A stretch of DNA of 64,000 nucleotides from Chersky-840 sp963838775 (GTDB lineage: Bacteria > Actinomycetota > Acidimicrobiia > Acidimicrobiales > UBA8190): the NCBI GenBank assembly GCA_963838775.1, contig CAWISP010000032.1:245043-309042 (forward strand), written 5' to 3'. The position numbers and the translations under genes are program-made. This document shows, piece by piece, positions 9,121 through 16,974 of the stretch. How positions within the stretch are numbered: the stretch's first letter is position 1; every line of letters begins with the position of its first letter. The notes beneath the pieces are model-generated. The model saw only the letters and a list, made by a program, of their open reading frames with translations. It did no database searches and was not told the origin of the DNA.

Positions 9121-10452
9121 CTACGGCGTGCTCTCCGGGTCGCCCGGCTCCACGACATCACCCGACACGACATCACCCGACACGGCATCGCCCGACACCG
9201 CATCGATCGTCTCGTCGGGCTTCTCCTCCTCCACCTCGGCCGCCGCGGCTTCGCCGGGCCGGCTCGCGCCGGCACCGGGCACGTCGGGTGCGCCCGCCGC
9301 CTTTTCCGTCGCGACGTCACCGGGCTTGCCCCCCGACTCCTCGCCCGAGGCCACCCGCGACCACTCGGCGGCCGACACCGCCTCGCCACCCTCGGCCGGT
9401 TGCCACACCATCTCGCCGGCCTCGTTCTCGACCCACTCTCCCTCGGCCCACTCTTCGCCGTAGCCGGCCTCTTCCTCGGCGAGCTGGGTCTCGCTCTTGA
9501 TGTCGATGCGCCATCCCGTGAGCCGCGCCGCCAGCCGGGCGTTCTGGCCTTCTTTGCCGATGGCGAGCGAGAGCTGGTAGTCGCTCACCACAACGGTGGC
9601 GATCCCCGTGTCGTCGTCGAGCCGGACCTCGCGGACCCGTGCCGGCTGGAGAGCAGCCTGGATGAACTCGACGGGGTCGTCGGCGAAGGGGACCACGTCG
9701 ATGCGCTCGCCACGAAGCTCGTTCGTGACCATCCGGACCCGCGATCCCCGGGCGCCGACACACGCACCGACCGGGTCGACGTTGGGGTCGTTGGACCACA
9801 CGGCGATCTTGGTGCGGTGCCCCGGCTCGCGCGCCGCGGCCCTGATCTCCACCACACCCGAGGAGATCTCGGGGACCTCCAATTCGAAGAGGCGCTTGAC
9901 CAGCCCAGGGTGGCTGCGGCTGACCACGATCTGCGGGCCCTTGGTGGTCTTGCGCACCTCGACGATGTACGCCTTGAGCCGCGCCCCGTGCTCGTAGCGC
10001 TCGTACGGCACCTGCTCCGCCTGGGGCAGCAGCGCCTCGACCTTGCCCAGGTCGAGCAGGGTGTAGCGATTGTCGGTCTGCTGCACGATGCCCGTGACGA
10101 TGTCACCCTCGCGCCCGGCGTACTCCTCGTACTTGAGGTCGCGCTCGGCCTCGCGGATGCGCTGCAGGATGACCTGCTTGGCGGTCTGGGCGGCGATCCG
10201 GCCAAAGTCGTCGGGAGTGTCGTCCCACTCCCTGATCACGTTGCCGTCCTCGTCGAGCTCCTGGCCGTAGACGCGGATCTCGCCCGACTCGGGGTCGACG
10301 GTCACCACGGCTTCTTCAGCGGCCCCGGGCATGCGCTTGTACGCGGCGACCAGGGCATTGGCCAGCGCGTCGAGAAGGGTCTCCACGGAGATTCCCTTGT
10401 CGCGCGCGATCTGACCTAGAGCGTCGAGGAATTCGAAGTTGGCCTTGCTCAC
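9121..10452 (-). CDS. nusA: Transcription termination/antitermination protein NusA
   Basis: A 443-residue RNA polymerase-binding elongation factor. The order is an N-terminal RNAP-binding domain (from SKANFEFLDALGQIA), an S1 domain (GDIVTGIVQQTDNRYTLLDL), then two KH domains (VGARGSRVRMV and SLAIGKEGQNARLAARLTGW). An acidic tail follows instead of extra repeats, ending in four imperfect VSGD units. I chose GTG 10452 because it overlaps the rimP stop as GTGA and has GGAGGGAAG upstream; longer upstream reading is only the rimP shadow. It is in the rimP-nusA-ylxR-infB operon. Confidence 0.96.
   Translation of the reverse strand: MSKANFEFLDALGQIARDKGISVETLLDALANALVAAYKRMPGAAEEAVVTVDPESGEIRVYGQELDEDGNVIREWDDTPDDFGRIAAQTAKQVILQRIREAERDLKYEEYAGREGDIVTGIVQQTDNRYTLLDLGKVEALLPQAEQVPYERYEHGARLKAYIVEVRKTTKGPQIVVSRSHPGLVKRLFELEVPEISSGVVEIRAAAREPGHRTKIAVWSNDPNVDPVGACVGARGSRVRMVTNELRGERIDVVPFADDPVEFIQAALQPARVREVRLDDDTGIATVVVSDYQLSLAIGKEGQNARLAARLTGWRIDIKSETQLAEEEAGYGEEWAEGEWVENEAGEMVWQPAEGGEAVSAAEWSRVASGEESGGKPGDVATEKAAGAPDVPGAGASRPGEAAAAEVEEEKPDETIDAVSGDAVSGDVVSGDVVEPGDPESTP
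9152..9200. repeat. 15-bp tandem repeat in the nusA 3' end
   Basis: About 3.3 copies of a 15-bp unit (9152-9166 and 9167-9181 identical, 9182-9196 diverged). They encode the VSGDV pentapeptide repeats at the NusA C-terminus. The repeat lies where an upstream ylxR start would be expected, so unit-number change here could affect both genes. Confidence 0.8.
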
Positions 10453-11018
10453 GGCGTCGCCACCTTCTTCCCTCCTGCAGATTTTCCCGCCACCGCTCGA
10501 GGAGAGCGGGCGGCGGGGCGGGGCGCCCCACCCTGGCGCGCCGCGGCGGGGGACTTCGATCCCCATTCGAAGATGGTCCTCGCTCGCTCGACCTCGTCGT
10601 AGGCGAGGCGGCGCTCACCGTCGGGCAGCTCCTCGCCCTCGACGACGAAGCTGTCGTCGTCGGCGGACTTCAGCCGACCCGTCACGCGACGCTCCCCTTT
10701 GCCACCGGCGAGGGTCCGGACACTCACCATCTCGCCGACGGCACGCTGGAAGTGGAGCGGGGTCCGCAACCGACGCTCCACCCCGGGGCTCGAGACCTCG
10801 AGGGTGTAGCGCTGGCCCGGCAGCGGGTCGTGCGCGTCGAGCACCGCCGACACGGCCCGTGTCGCCGACGCGATGGCGTCGAGGTCTACGCCTCCCACCC
10901 GGTCCACGACGACGCGCACCGAGGTGGAACGCCGCTCGAGGTCCACGAGCTCAAGGCCCAAGGGGGCGACGGCGGACGCGAGCAGGTCAGAGAGCTCGTC
11001 GTCCACCTGATCGTCCAC
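10449..11018 (-). CDS. rimP: Ribosome maturation factor RimP
   Basis: A 189-residue 30S assembly factor, longer than typical (~150-160) because of a basic, Ala/Pro-rich C-terminal tail ending GGKKVATP. The family core is visible: LGLELVDLERRSTSVRVVVD, then the ALDAHDPLPGQRYTLEVSSPG-type strand with LEVSSPGVERRL. It is the first gene of the nusA operon; its stop overlaps the nusA GTG start. It is preceded by a structured leader. Confidence 0.95.
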   Translation of the reverse strand: MDDQVDDELSDLLASAVAPLGLELVDLERRSTSVRVVVDRVGGVDLDAIASATRAVSAVLDAHDPLPGQRYTLEVSSPGVERRLRTPLHFQRAVGEMVSVRTLAGGKGERRVTGRLKSADDDSFVVEGEELPDGERRLAYDEVERARTIFEWGSKSPAAARQGGAPRPAARSPRAVAGKSAGGKKVATP

Positions 11019-11072
11019 CTCCCTCGTCCCTCCGCGGCTTGGCGCCTCGACAATGGTCCGGCCGGTGAAAGC

Positions 11073-11100
11073 AGAAGCGTGGGCTGCTGCCCACGCTTCT
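11073..11100 (-). promoter_or_regulatory. Perfect 12-bp hairpin in the rimP-nusA leader
   Basis: AGAAGCGTGGGC and its exact complement flank a 4-base loop. The hairpin lies about 55-80 nt upstream of rimP and downstream of a candidate promoter at 11137-11145, so it should be in the 5' leader of the operon. No U-run follows on the minus strand (GCTTTCACC), so a simple intrinsic terminator is unlikely. Attenuator-like leaders upstream of rimP are known in other bacteria, and NusA feedback is plausible; that function is inference. Confidence 0.6.
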
Positions 11101-11136
11101 CACGCAACCTTCACCCCCCGGACCAACAGCGCAGCA

Positions 11137-11145
11137 AGTATATCA
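11137..11145 (-). promoter_or_regulatory. Candidate extended -10 promoter of the rimP-nusA-infB operon
   Basis: The minus strand reads TGATATACT, an extended -10 (TGn) followed by TATACT, five of six matches to consensus and very AT-rich for this genome. No -35 close to TTGACA is present at 16-18 nt spacing, which extended -10 promoters tolerate. The predicted start near 11130 would give a leader of about 110 nt that contains the 12-bp hairpin. Confidence 0.5.
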
Positions 11146-11624
11146 GCCACCCTTCTCGGCACTTCGGGCGCGACGACCCCGCGCCGGGACGACGAAGAGG
11201 CGCTCGGTCCGCCCCGGACCAGTTCGCGGACCAATTCTCGGACCCGTTCCGGCGTCTCGGTATCGACCGACGACCCGGACCCCGGACCCCGCCCCGGGCC
11301 CGCTTCACCCGGCCCGGCGACGGTCGACGTCGGCCGCCCGCGTGCCTGGGCCCTCGCCGACGGTGGGATGGGCCGGGGGGAAGCGTCTCGACGCCGCGCT
11401 GACAGTCGCCGTGGTGGTCTTCGAGGTCGACGACGTCGGCTCGCGGCACCACGGGGGTGGAGTGTGCTCATCGTCGGAAGGGCCGACGAGATCACCGATA
11501 ACGGCACCCGGCCCCGTGATGGCGATCCGTCTCGAGCTCGTCTCCGGCCGGCGCATCATCGTCTCACAGGCCCTGAGTCGAGCGCACCGGAGCACCGCGC
11601 CCAGGCCGTAGCATCCTGGTCGCC
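11146..11624. other. Divergent rimP/proS intergenic region without a convincing gene
   Basis: This part of the 606-nt gap between the divergent rimP and proS genes holds no reading frame with recognisable homology. A minus-strand frame at 11100-11507 is Arg/Pro-rich, spans the candidate rimP promoter and is probably not translated. At the right end, TAGCAT (11609-11614) lies 10 nt before the proS ATG and may be its -10. Confidence 0.5.
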
Positions 11625-13046
11625 ATGGCACGCAAGAGCGTTCTCGCCCCCCAGGCGACCGATTTTCCCCAGTGGTATCAAGACGTCCTGGCCAAGGCGG
11701 AACTGGCCGACAACGGGCCCGTGCGCGGCACCATGGTCATCCGTCCCTACGGCTATTCGATCTGGGAGCGGATGCAGGCCGAGATCGACGCCCGGATCAA
11801 AGCGGCCGGCGTTCCCAACGCGTACTTCCCCTTGTTCATCCCCGAGAGCTATCTGCGGCGCGAGGCCGCCCACGTCGAGGGCTTCAGTCCCGAGCTCGCC
11901 GTCGTCACCCACGGCGGCGGTAAGGAGCTCGACGAGCCCGTGGTCGTACGCCCCACGAGTGAGACGATCATCAACGCCTACTTCTCCAAGTGGATCCAGA
12001 GCTACCGGGACCTACCCTTCCTCATCAACCAGTGGGCGAACGTCGTTCGCTGGGAGCTCCGTCCCCGGCTCTTCCTCCGCACCACGGAGTTCCTGTGGCA
12101 AGAGGGACACACCGCCCACGCCACGGAGTCCGAGGCTCGCTTGTTCGCGCTGCGCATCCTGCGCGACGTGTACGAGGACTTCATGGTCAACGTCCTCGCC
12201 ATCCCCATCATGACGGGGCGCAAGACCGAGCGGGAGCGCTTCTCCGGTGCCACCACCACCTGGACGTGCGAGGCGATGATGCGCGACGGCAAGGCACTGC
12301 AGATGGGCACCAGTCACGAGCTCGGGCAGAACTTCGCCCGGGTGTTCAACACCACGTTCCTCGACGAGTCCGGGCGGGAAGCCTTCGTGTGGCAGACGTC
12401 GTGGGGAGCGTCCTCCCGGCTCATGGGGGCGCTGGTCATGGCCCACGGCGACGACGCCGGGCTCCGTATCCCGCCCCTCCTCGCCCCGGTGCAGGTCGTG
12501 GTGCTCGTCGTGCGCGACGAGGAGGGGGCCGGGGACAAGGCCGCCGCCATCGCCTCGCAACTGTCGGACGCCGGGGTGCGAACGCAGCTCGACGGCCGCA
12601 CCGACACGTCGTTCGGCCGGCGGGTCGTGGACTGGGAGCTCAAAGGCGTGCCCGTGCGCGTCGAGGTCGGACCACGCGAGCTGGACGCCGGCGAGGCCAT
12701 CCTCGTGCGGCGTGACTCGGGAACCAAAACGACCGTGCCGCTCGTTGGGCTCGAGGACGCCGTGCGCGGCGCGCTGGCCGACGCCCAGGCGGCGCTGCTC
12801 GCCGAGGCACTCGAGCGCCGCCGGGCCGCCACCGTCGAGGTGGCCACCGTCGAAGAGGCAGAAGAGGCCTCCCGGACGGGCTTCGCCGTACTCGCCCTGC
12901 GAGCCCTCGGGGAGGACGGCGAGACCCGGCTCAACCGCGCCGGCGTGACCGTACGCCTCGTGACGCGGCCCGACGGCACGCTTCCGGAGGCGGACGAGGA
13001 CGGGCCCGATGCCGATCTGGTCGCCGTCGTCGCCCGCGCCTACTGA
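11625..13046 (+). CDS. proS: Prolyl-tRNA synthetase, archaeal/eukaryotic-like (short) type
   Basis: A 473-residue class II aminoacyl-tRNA synthetase charging tRNA-Pro. Motif 2 (VVRWELRPRLFLRTTEFLWQ) and the motif 3-proximal block QMGTSHELGQNFARVF are clear, followed by an anticodon-binding domain (VVLVVRDEEGAGDKA). It lacks the editing insertion of the common ~570-residue bacterial form and ends in a C-terminal tyrosine (VVARAY), the hallmark of the archaeal/eukaryotic-type enzyme. It is the only plus-strand gene in the block. The ATG has no Shine-Dalgarno sequence, and a TAGCAT hexamer 10 nt upstream suggests a nearly leaderless mRNA. Confidence 0.95.
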   Translation: MARKSVLAPQATDFPQWYQDVLAKAELADNGPVRGTMVIRPYGYSIWERMQAEIDARIKAAGVPNAYFPLFIPESYLRREAAHVEGFSPELAVVTHGGGKELDEPVVVRPTSETIINAYFSKWIQSYRDLPFLINQWANVVRWELRPRLFLRTTEFLWQEGHTAHATESEARLFALRILRDVYEDFMVNVLAIPIMTGRKTERERFSGATTTWTCEAMMRDGKALQMGTSHELGQNFARVFNTTFLDESGREAFVWQTSWGASSRLMGALVMAHGDDAGLRIPPLLAPVQVVVLVVRDEEGAGDKAAAIASQLSDAGVRTQLDGRTDTSFGRRVVDWELKGVPVRVEVGPRELDAGEAILVRRDSGTKTTVPLVGLEDAVRGALADAQAALLAEALERRRAATVEVATVEEAEEASRTGFAVLALRALGEDGETRLNRAGVTVRLVTRPDGTLPEADEDGPDADLVAVVARAY

Positions 13047-13121
13047 CGGAGCTGACCGGTCCTCTGCCCGGGGGCCCACCGCTCTCACCGGCCGGTTTGG
13101 TCGGGACCGGCTCGGCGGTAG

Positions 13122-14363
13122 TCAGGTCGTCGGGCCCTCGTCGATCGTCTTGCGGATCAGCTCGACCTTCTGCGCGCTGTGATTGGCATCCTCACCCTTG
13201 GCTTCGATGAGCAGCCGGCGGTCGGCCTCGGCCTCGGCTTCGGCACCGGCGTCGGCGGCGGCGAGACGGGCCTCGATGCCTTCGGCCACGAGCTTCTCCG
13301 CTTCCTCCACGAGCGCCGCCACCATCTCGTCCTCGGGCACGACCCTGACGATCTTCCCCTTGATGAAGAGGTGGCCGCGCCGACGCCCGGCCGCGATGCC
13401 CAGGTCGGCCTCGCGTGCCTCGCCCGGGCCGTTCACCACACACCCCATGACCGCCACCTGGATGGGAAGGTGGCGCGACTCGAGGGCAACTTGTGCCGCC
13501 TTGGCCACCCCGATCACGTCGATCTCGGCTCGACCGCACGACGGGCACGCGATGAGGTCGACCGACTTCCGCTCCCGAAGGCCCATGGCCTCGAGAAGCT
13601 GGCGCCCCGCCCTGACCTCTTCGACGGGGTCAGCGGTGAGCGAGTACCGGATGGTGTCGCCGATGCCCTCGGCCAGCAGGGTCCCGATGCCGGCCGTGCC
13701 CTTCACGAGCCCGGCGGGCGGGGGGCCGGCTTCGGTCACGCCGAGGTGCAGCGGATGGTCGAAGGTCTCTGACGCCAGCCGGTACGCCTCGATCATGAGC
13801 GGGACCGACGAAGCCTTGACCGAGATCTTGACGTCGTGGAAGTCGACCTCGGCGAAGTAGGCCAACTCCATCCGAGCCGACTCGACGAGCGCCTCGGGCG
13901 TCGCCCCGCCGAAGCGCTTGTAGAGCTCGGGGTGCAACGACCCGGCGTTGACCCCTATGCGGATGGGGACGCCACGGTCCTTGGCCTCCTGCGCGACCTG
14001 CTTGATCTCGGCTTCCTTGCGCAGGTTCCCCGGGTTGAGCCGCAGACCGTGGACTCCGGCCTCCAGGGCGGCGAGCGCCATCTCGTGGTGGAAGTGGATG
14101 TCGGCGATGATGGGGACCGGCGAACGCGGCACGATGTGCGCCAACCCCTCGGCCGCTTCCTTCTCGTTGCAGGTGCAACGCACGATGTCGGCGCCGGCCG
14201 ACGCCAGCGCATAGATCTGGGCCAGCGTGCCTTCGACATCGGCGGTCTTCGTGATCGTCATCGACTGCACCGAGATCGGTGCGCCGCCGCCGACGGCGAC
14301 GGGCCCGACGTGGATCTGGCGGGTCGGTCGGCGCGCCGCGGCGATCAGGGTGGGACGGGCCAT
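13122..14363 (-). CDS. ispG: 4-hydroxy-3-methylbut-2-en-1-yl diphosphate synthase (flavodoxin)
   Basis: A 413-residue [4Fe-4S] enzyme of the MEP isoprenoid pathway, reducing MEcPP to HMBPP. A TIM-barrel part (ISVQSMTITKTADV...) is followed by the iron-sulfur part with ligand cysteines in IACPSCGR and MGCVVNGPGEA. A ~50-residue Ala/Glu-rich C-terminal extension follows the usual end. It is the last of dxr-rseP-ispG, 61 nt after rseP, giving two MEP-pathway enzymes in one operon. Confidence 0.96.
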   Translation of the reverse strand: MARPTLIAAARRPTRQIHVGPVAVGGGAPISVQSMTITKTADVEGTLAQIYALASAGADIVRCTCNEKEAAEGLAHIVPRSPVPIIADIHFHHEMALAALEAGVHGLRLNPGNLRKEAEIKQVAQEAKDRGVPIRIGVNAGSLHPELYKRFGGATPEALVESARMELAYFAEVDFHDVKISVKASSVPLMIEAYRLASETFDHPLHLGVTEAGPPPAGLVKGTAGIGTLLAEGIGDTIRYSLTADPVEEVRAGRQLLEAMGLRERKSVDLIACPSCGRAEIDVIGVAKAAQVALESRHLPIQVAVMGCVVNGPGEAREADLGIAAGRRRGHLFIKGKIVRVVPEDEMVAALVEEAEKLVAEGIEARLAAADAGAEAEAEADRRLLIEAKGEDANHSAQKVELIRKTIDEGPTT

Positions 14364-14424
14364 CAGGGCGCCTCCACTGTTCTCGGAGCGGTGCCTCTCT
14401 CACGGGGGCGGTGCGGAACCGGGT

Positions 14425-15702
14425 TCACTGGAACGGGTTCTTCACCGGGTGGGTGATGTCGAGGTACAACGACGTGACGACGACGAATCCCAGCAGCAAC
14501 ACGAAGGCCCACACCACCGGGGTGAGCTTGTTGACGTCGGCGTGGTACATGCGGCCGCGACGGCTGCGGATGCGCTCGTACACGGCGATGACCACGTGGC
14601 CCCCGTCGAGAGGAAGCATCGGGAACAGGTTGATGATCCCGACGAAGATGATGATCGTGACGAGAACCAGGATGAGCTGCGTCGCTCCCGCCTGCGCCCC
14701 CTGCACGGCGATGCGGGCCGCGCCGTAGATCGACTGGGGGCGATCGCCGGTCTTCGCCGCCTGCGACGCGGCCTTGGCACTCGTGAGATCGTGGACGTAG
14801 TTCTTGATCCCGCTGGCCGAGAAGACCTGGCCGATCCCCGCGAAGGAACCCGTCACGACCCGCCCGAAGAGCTGTCCCGCCTTGCCGACGGACTCGACCG
14901 GCCCGCTGCGCACGACCGGTGCGCCGATGAGCACCCCGATGAGGCCCTTGGCGCCCGCCGCGGCCTGTGGGGTCACCACGATGCTCCGGTCGTGGCCGTG
15001 GCGCGAAACGACCAGGGTGATCGGGGTTCCGGCGTGGTGCTCGATCACCTTCTGGAGGTCCGAGGCGGAACGGACCGACGCACCGTCGACGCGCACCACC
15101 ACGTCGCCCGGCTGCAACCCTGCCGCGCGTGCCGGGTCGGCTCCGTGAGCCAGCGGGGCGAACCCACTGATGGCCACGGCATTGCCCTGGGGGGCGCCGA
15201 TGAAGACGAACAATCCCCATAGCAAGACGAACGCCATCACGCCGTGCATGGCGGACCCGGCCACGGCGACAAGGAGCCGGTTGCGGAAGGGGCGCTGCCG
15301 GTAGGTGCGCGGCTCGTCGGCGGGATCGACCTCCTCGGCGTTGGTCATGCCGAGGATCTTCACGTAGCCGCCGGCGGGAATGGCCTTGATCCCGTACTCG
15401 GTCTCCCCCCTTCGGACCGACCACAGGCGGGGCCCGAACCCGAGGAAGTACTCGGTCACCTTCATGCCGCCCCACTTGGCGGTGAGGAGGTGGCCGAGCT
15501 CGTGCAGCATGATCATGATGACGAGCGCCACGACGACGATGAGCACCGAGGTCGTGTGTGTCACCACCGCGGCCAGCACGACGGCGACCACGATGGCGAG
15601 GAGCCGGGCCACCGCCTCGCGCTGCTCGGGGCCGTGCTCGGTGCGACGGTTCAAAGGCGGTTCGGGCGCCGCGTGGTCCCGACCGGTGACGAGCTGACTC
15701 AC
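14425..15702 (-). CDS. rseP: Site-2 protease, M50 family (RseP/Rip1-like)
   Basis: A 425-residue intramembrane zinc protease. The zinc motif HELGH is at residues 67-71 in the first core helix; the second motif is NLFPMLPLDGGHV near the C-terminus, with flanking hydrophobic helices. A PDZ domain (GLQPGDVVVRVDGASV) sits between them. This class cleaves anti-sigma factors and other membrane-bound substrates in envelope stress responses; the actual substrate cannot be told here. Its GTG start overlaps the dxr TGA (GTGA). The dxr-rseP-ispG order is common in actinobacteria. It has an unusually polar ~30-residue N-terminus before the first helix. Confidence 0.95.
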   Translation of the reverse strand: MSQLVTGRDHAAPEPPLNRRTEHGPEQREAVARLLAIVVAVVLAAVVTHTTSVLIVVVALVIMIMLHELGHLLTAKWGGMKVTEYFLGFGPRLWSVRRGETEYGIKAIPAGGYVKILGMTNAEEVDPADEPRTYRQRPFRNRLLVAVAGSAMHGVMAFVLLWGLFVFIGAPQGNAVAISGFAPLAHGADPARAAGLQPGDVVVRVDGASVRSASDLQKVIEHHAGTPITLVVSRHGHDRSIVVTPQAAAGAKGLIGVLIGAPVVRSGPVESVGKAGQLFGRVVTGSFAGIGQVFSASGIKNYVHDLTSAKAASQAAKTGDRPQSIYGAARIAVQGAQAGATQLILVLVTIIIFVGIINLFPMLPLDGGHVVIAVYERIRSRRGRMYHADVNKLTPVVWAFVLLLGFVVVTSLYLDITHPVKNPFQ

Positions 15703-16856
15703 GCGGCGCGCTCCCGTTGGTGCACGGCGCGCTCGGCCCGCTCACGGGCGCGCCGATCGGCTTCGATCACGTCTTCGACGTCGGTGGCCTCGGCCCCGTC
15801 GAAGGCGGCCAGGGTGTCCGCCACCACCTCGGCGATGGAACCCCAGCCGATCCGGCCCGCCAGGAAGGCACCCACGCCGACCTCGTTGCCGGCGTTGAGC
15901 CACGCCGGGGCGAGGCCGCCGGCCCGGCCCGCCTCTTCGGCGAGGTCGAGACAGACGAAGACCTTGCGGTCGGGCGGCTCGAAATCGAGTCGGCCCAACG
16001 ACGACCAGTCGATGGCGCCGTACGGGTGCTCGAGGCGACGGGGGTAACCGAGCGCGTACCCGATGGGCAGGCGCATGTCTGGCTGGGAAAGTTGGGCCAC
16101 GGTCGATCCGTCAATGAACTCCACCATCGAGTGTACGACCGACTGGGGGTGGATAATGACCGCGATCCGGTCATAATCCACCCCGAACAGCTCGTGGGCC
16201 TCGATGACCTCGAGTCCCTTGTTCATGAGGGTGGAAGAGTCCACCGTGATCTTCGGACCCATCTTCCATGTCGGATGGGCGAGCGCCTCCTGCACCGCCA
16301 CGCCGGCCAGGTCTTCGGACGTGCGCCCCCGGAAGGGCCCCCCGCTGGCGGTGAGCACGAGCCGGGCGACCTCGTCGGGGCCGTTGCCGGCCCGCAGGCA
16401 CTGGTGCAGCGCACAGTGCTCGGAGTCGACGGGGACGATCTCGGCTCCGGGGGTCGCCTTGGCGCGGGCGACCACCGGAGCACCTGCGATCAACGATTCC
16501 TTGTTGGCCAGGGCCAGACGGCGCCCCGCCTCGAGCGCGGCCAGGGTGATGGGCAGTCCCGCGAACCCCACCACGGCGTTGAGCACGACGTCGCCGAGCC
16601 GAGCCACGGCGGCGAGCCCCTCGGGCCCGGTGAGCACCTCGGTTCCCTTCGGGACCACCGCCGACAGTTCCCGGGCCAGGGCAGGGTCCCCGATGGCGAC
16701 GACCTCGGGTCGCAGGGCGCAGGCCTGGGCGCCGAGTACCTCGACCGAACGCCACGTGGCCAGCCCGGCGGCGGTGAAACGGTCGGGCTCGGTCGTCATG
16801 ACCTCCACGGCCTGGGTGCCGATCGACCCCGTCGACCCTACGAGGCTGACCCTCAC
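15699..16856 (-). CDS. dxr: 1-deoxy-D-xylulose 5-phosphate reductoisomerase
   Basis: A 385-residue NADPH-dependent enzyme making MEP, the first committed step of the MEP pathway. The Rossmann motif VSLVGSTGSIGTQAVEV is at the N-terminus; the active-site blocks VPVDSEHCALHQCL and SGGPFRG follow, and HPTWKMGPKITVDSSTLMNKG is clear. I chose GTG 16856, giving VRVSLVGSTG, because it matches the family N-terminus; an upstream in-frame start at 16958 adds 34 low-complexity residues. There are 118 nt to cdsA upstream. Confidence 0.96.
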   Translation of the reverse strand: MRVSLVGSTGSIGTQAVEVMTTEPDRFTAAGLATWRSVEVLGAQACALRPEVVAIGDPALARELSAVVPKGTEVLTGPEGLAAVARLGDVVLNAVVGFAGLPITLAALEAGRRLALANKESLIAGAPVVARAKATPGAEIVPVDSEHCALHQCLRAGNGPDEVARLVLTASGGPFRGRTSEDLAGVAVQEALAHPTWKMGPKITVDSSTLMNKGLEVIEAHELFGVDYDRIAVIIHPQSVVHSMVEFIDGSTVAQLSQPDMRLPIGYALGYPRRLEHPYGAIDWSSLGRLDFEPPDRKVFVCLDLAEEAGRAGGLAPAWLNAGNEVGVGAFLAGRIGWGSIAEVVADTLAAFDGAEATDVEDVIEADRRARERAERAVHQRERAA

Positions 16857-16974
16857 CGGCCGTTCCCCGGGTAGGAGGCTCGCGGTGCGGTGCCCAGCAG
16901 GGACGGGGCTGTCAGATGCCGGCCCCGGGGGTGTCGGGATCGGCGCCCCCGGTCTCACTGACCGCCTCCGCCCC

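Noticed and set aside
11100..11507. 135-codon minus-strand frame upstream of rimP
   Set aside because: Arg/Pro-rich, no ribosome-binding site or homology, and it contains the candidate rimP promoter. A short C-terminal part (ERVRELVRELVRGG) looks protein-like, so this rejection is soft.
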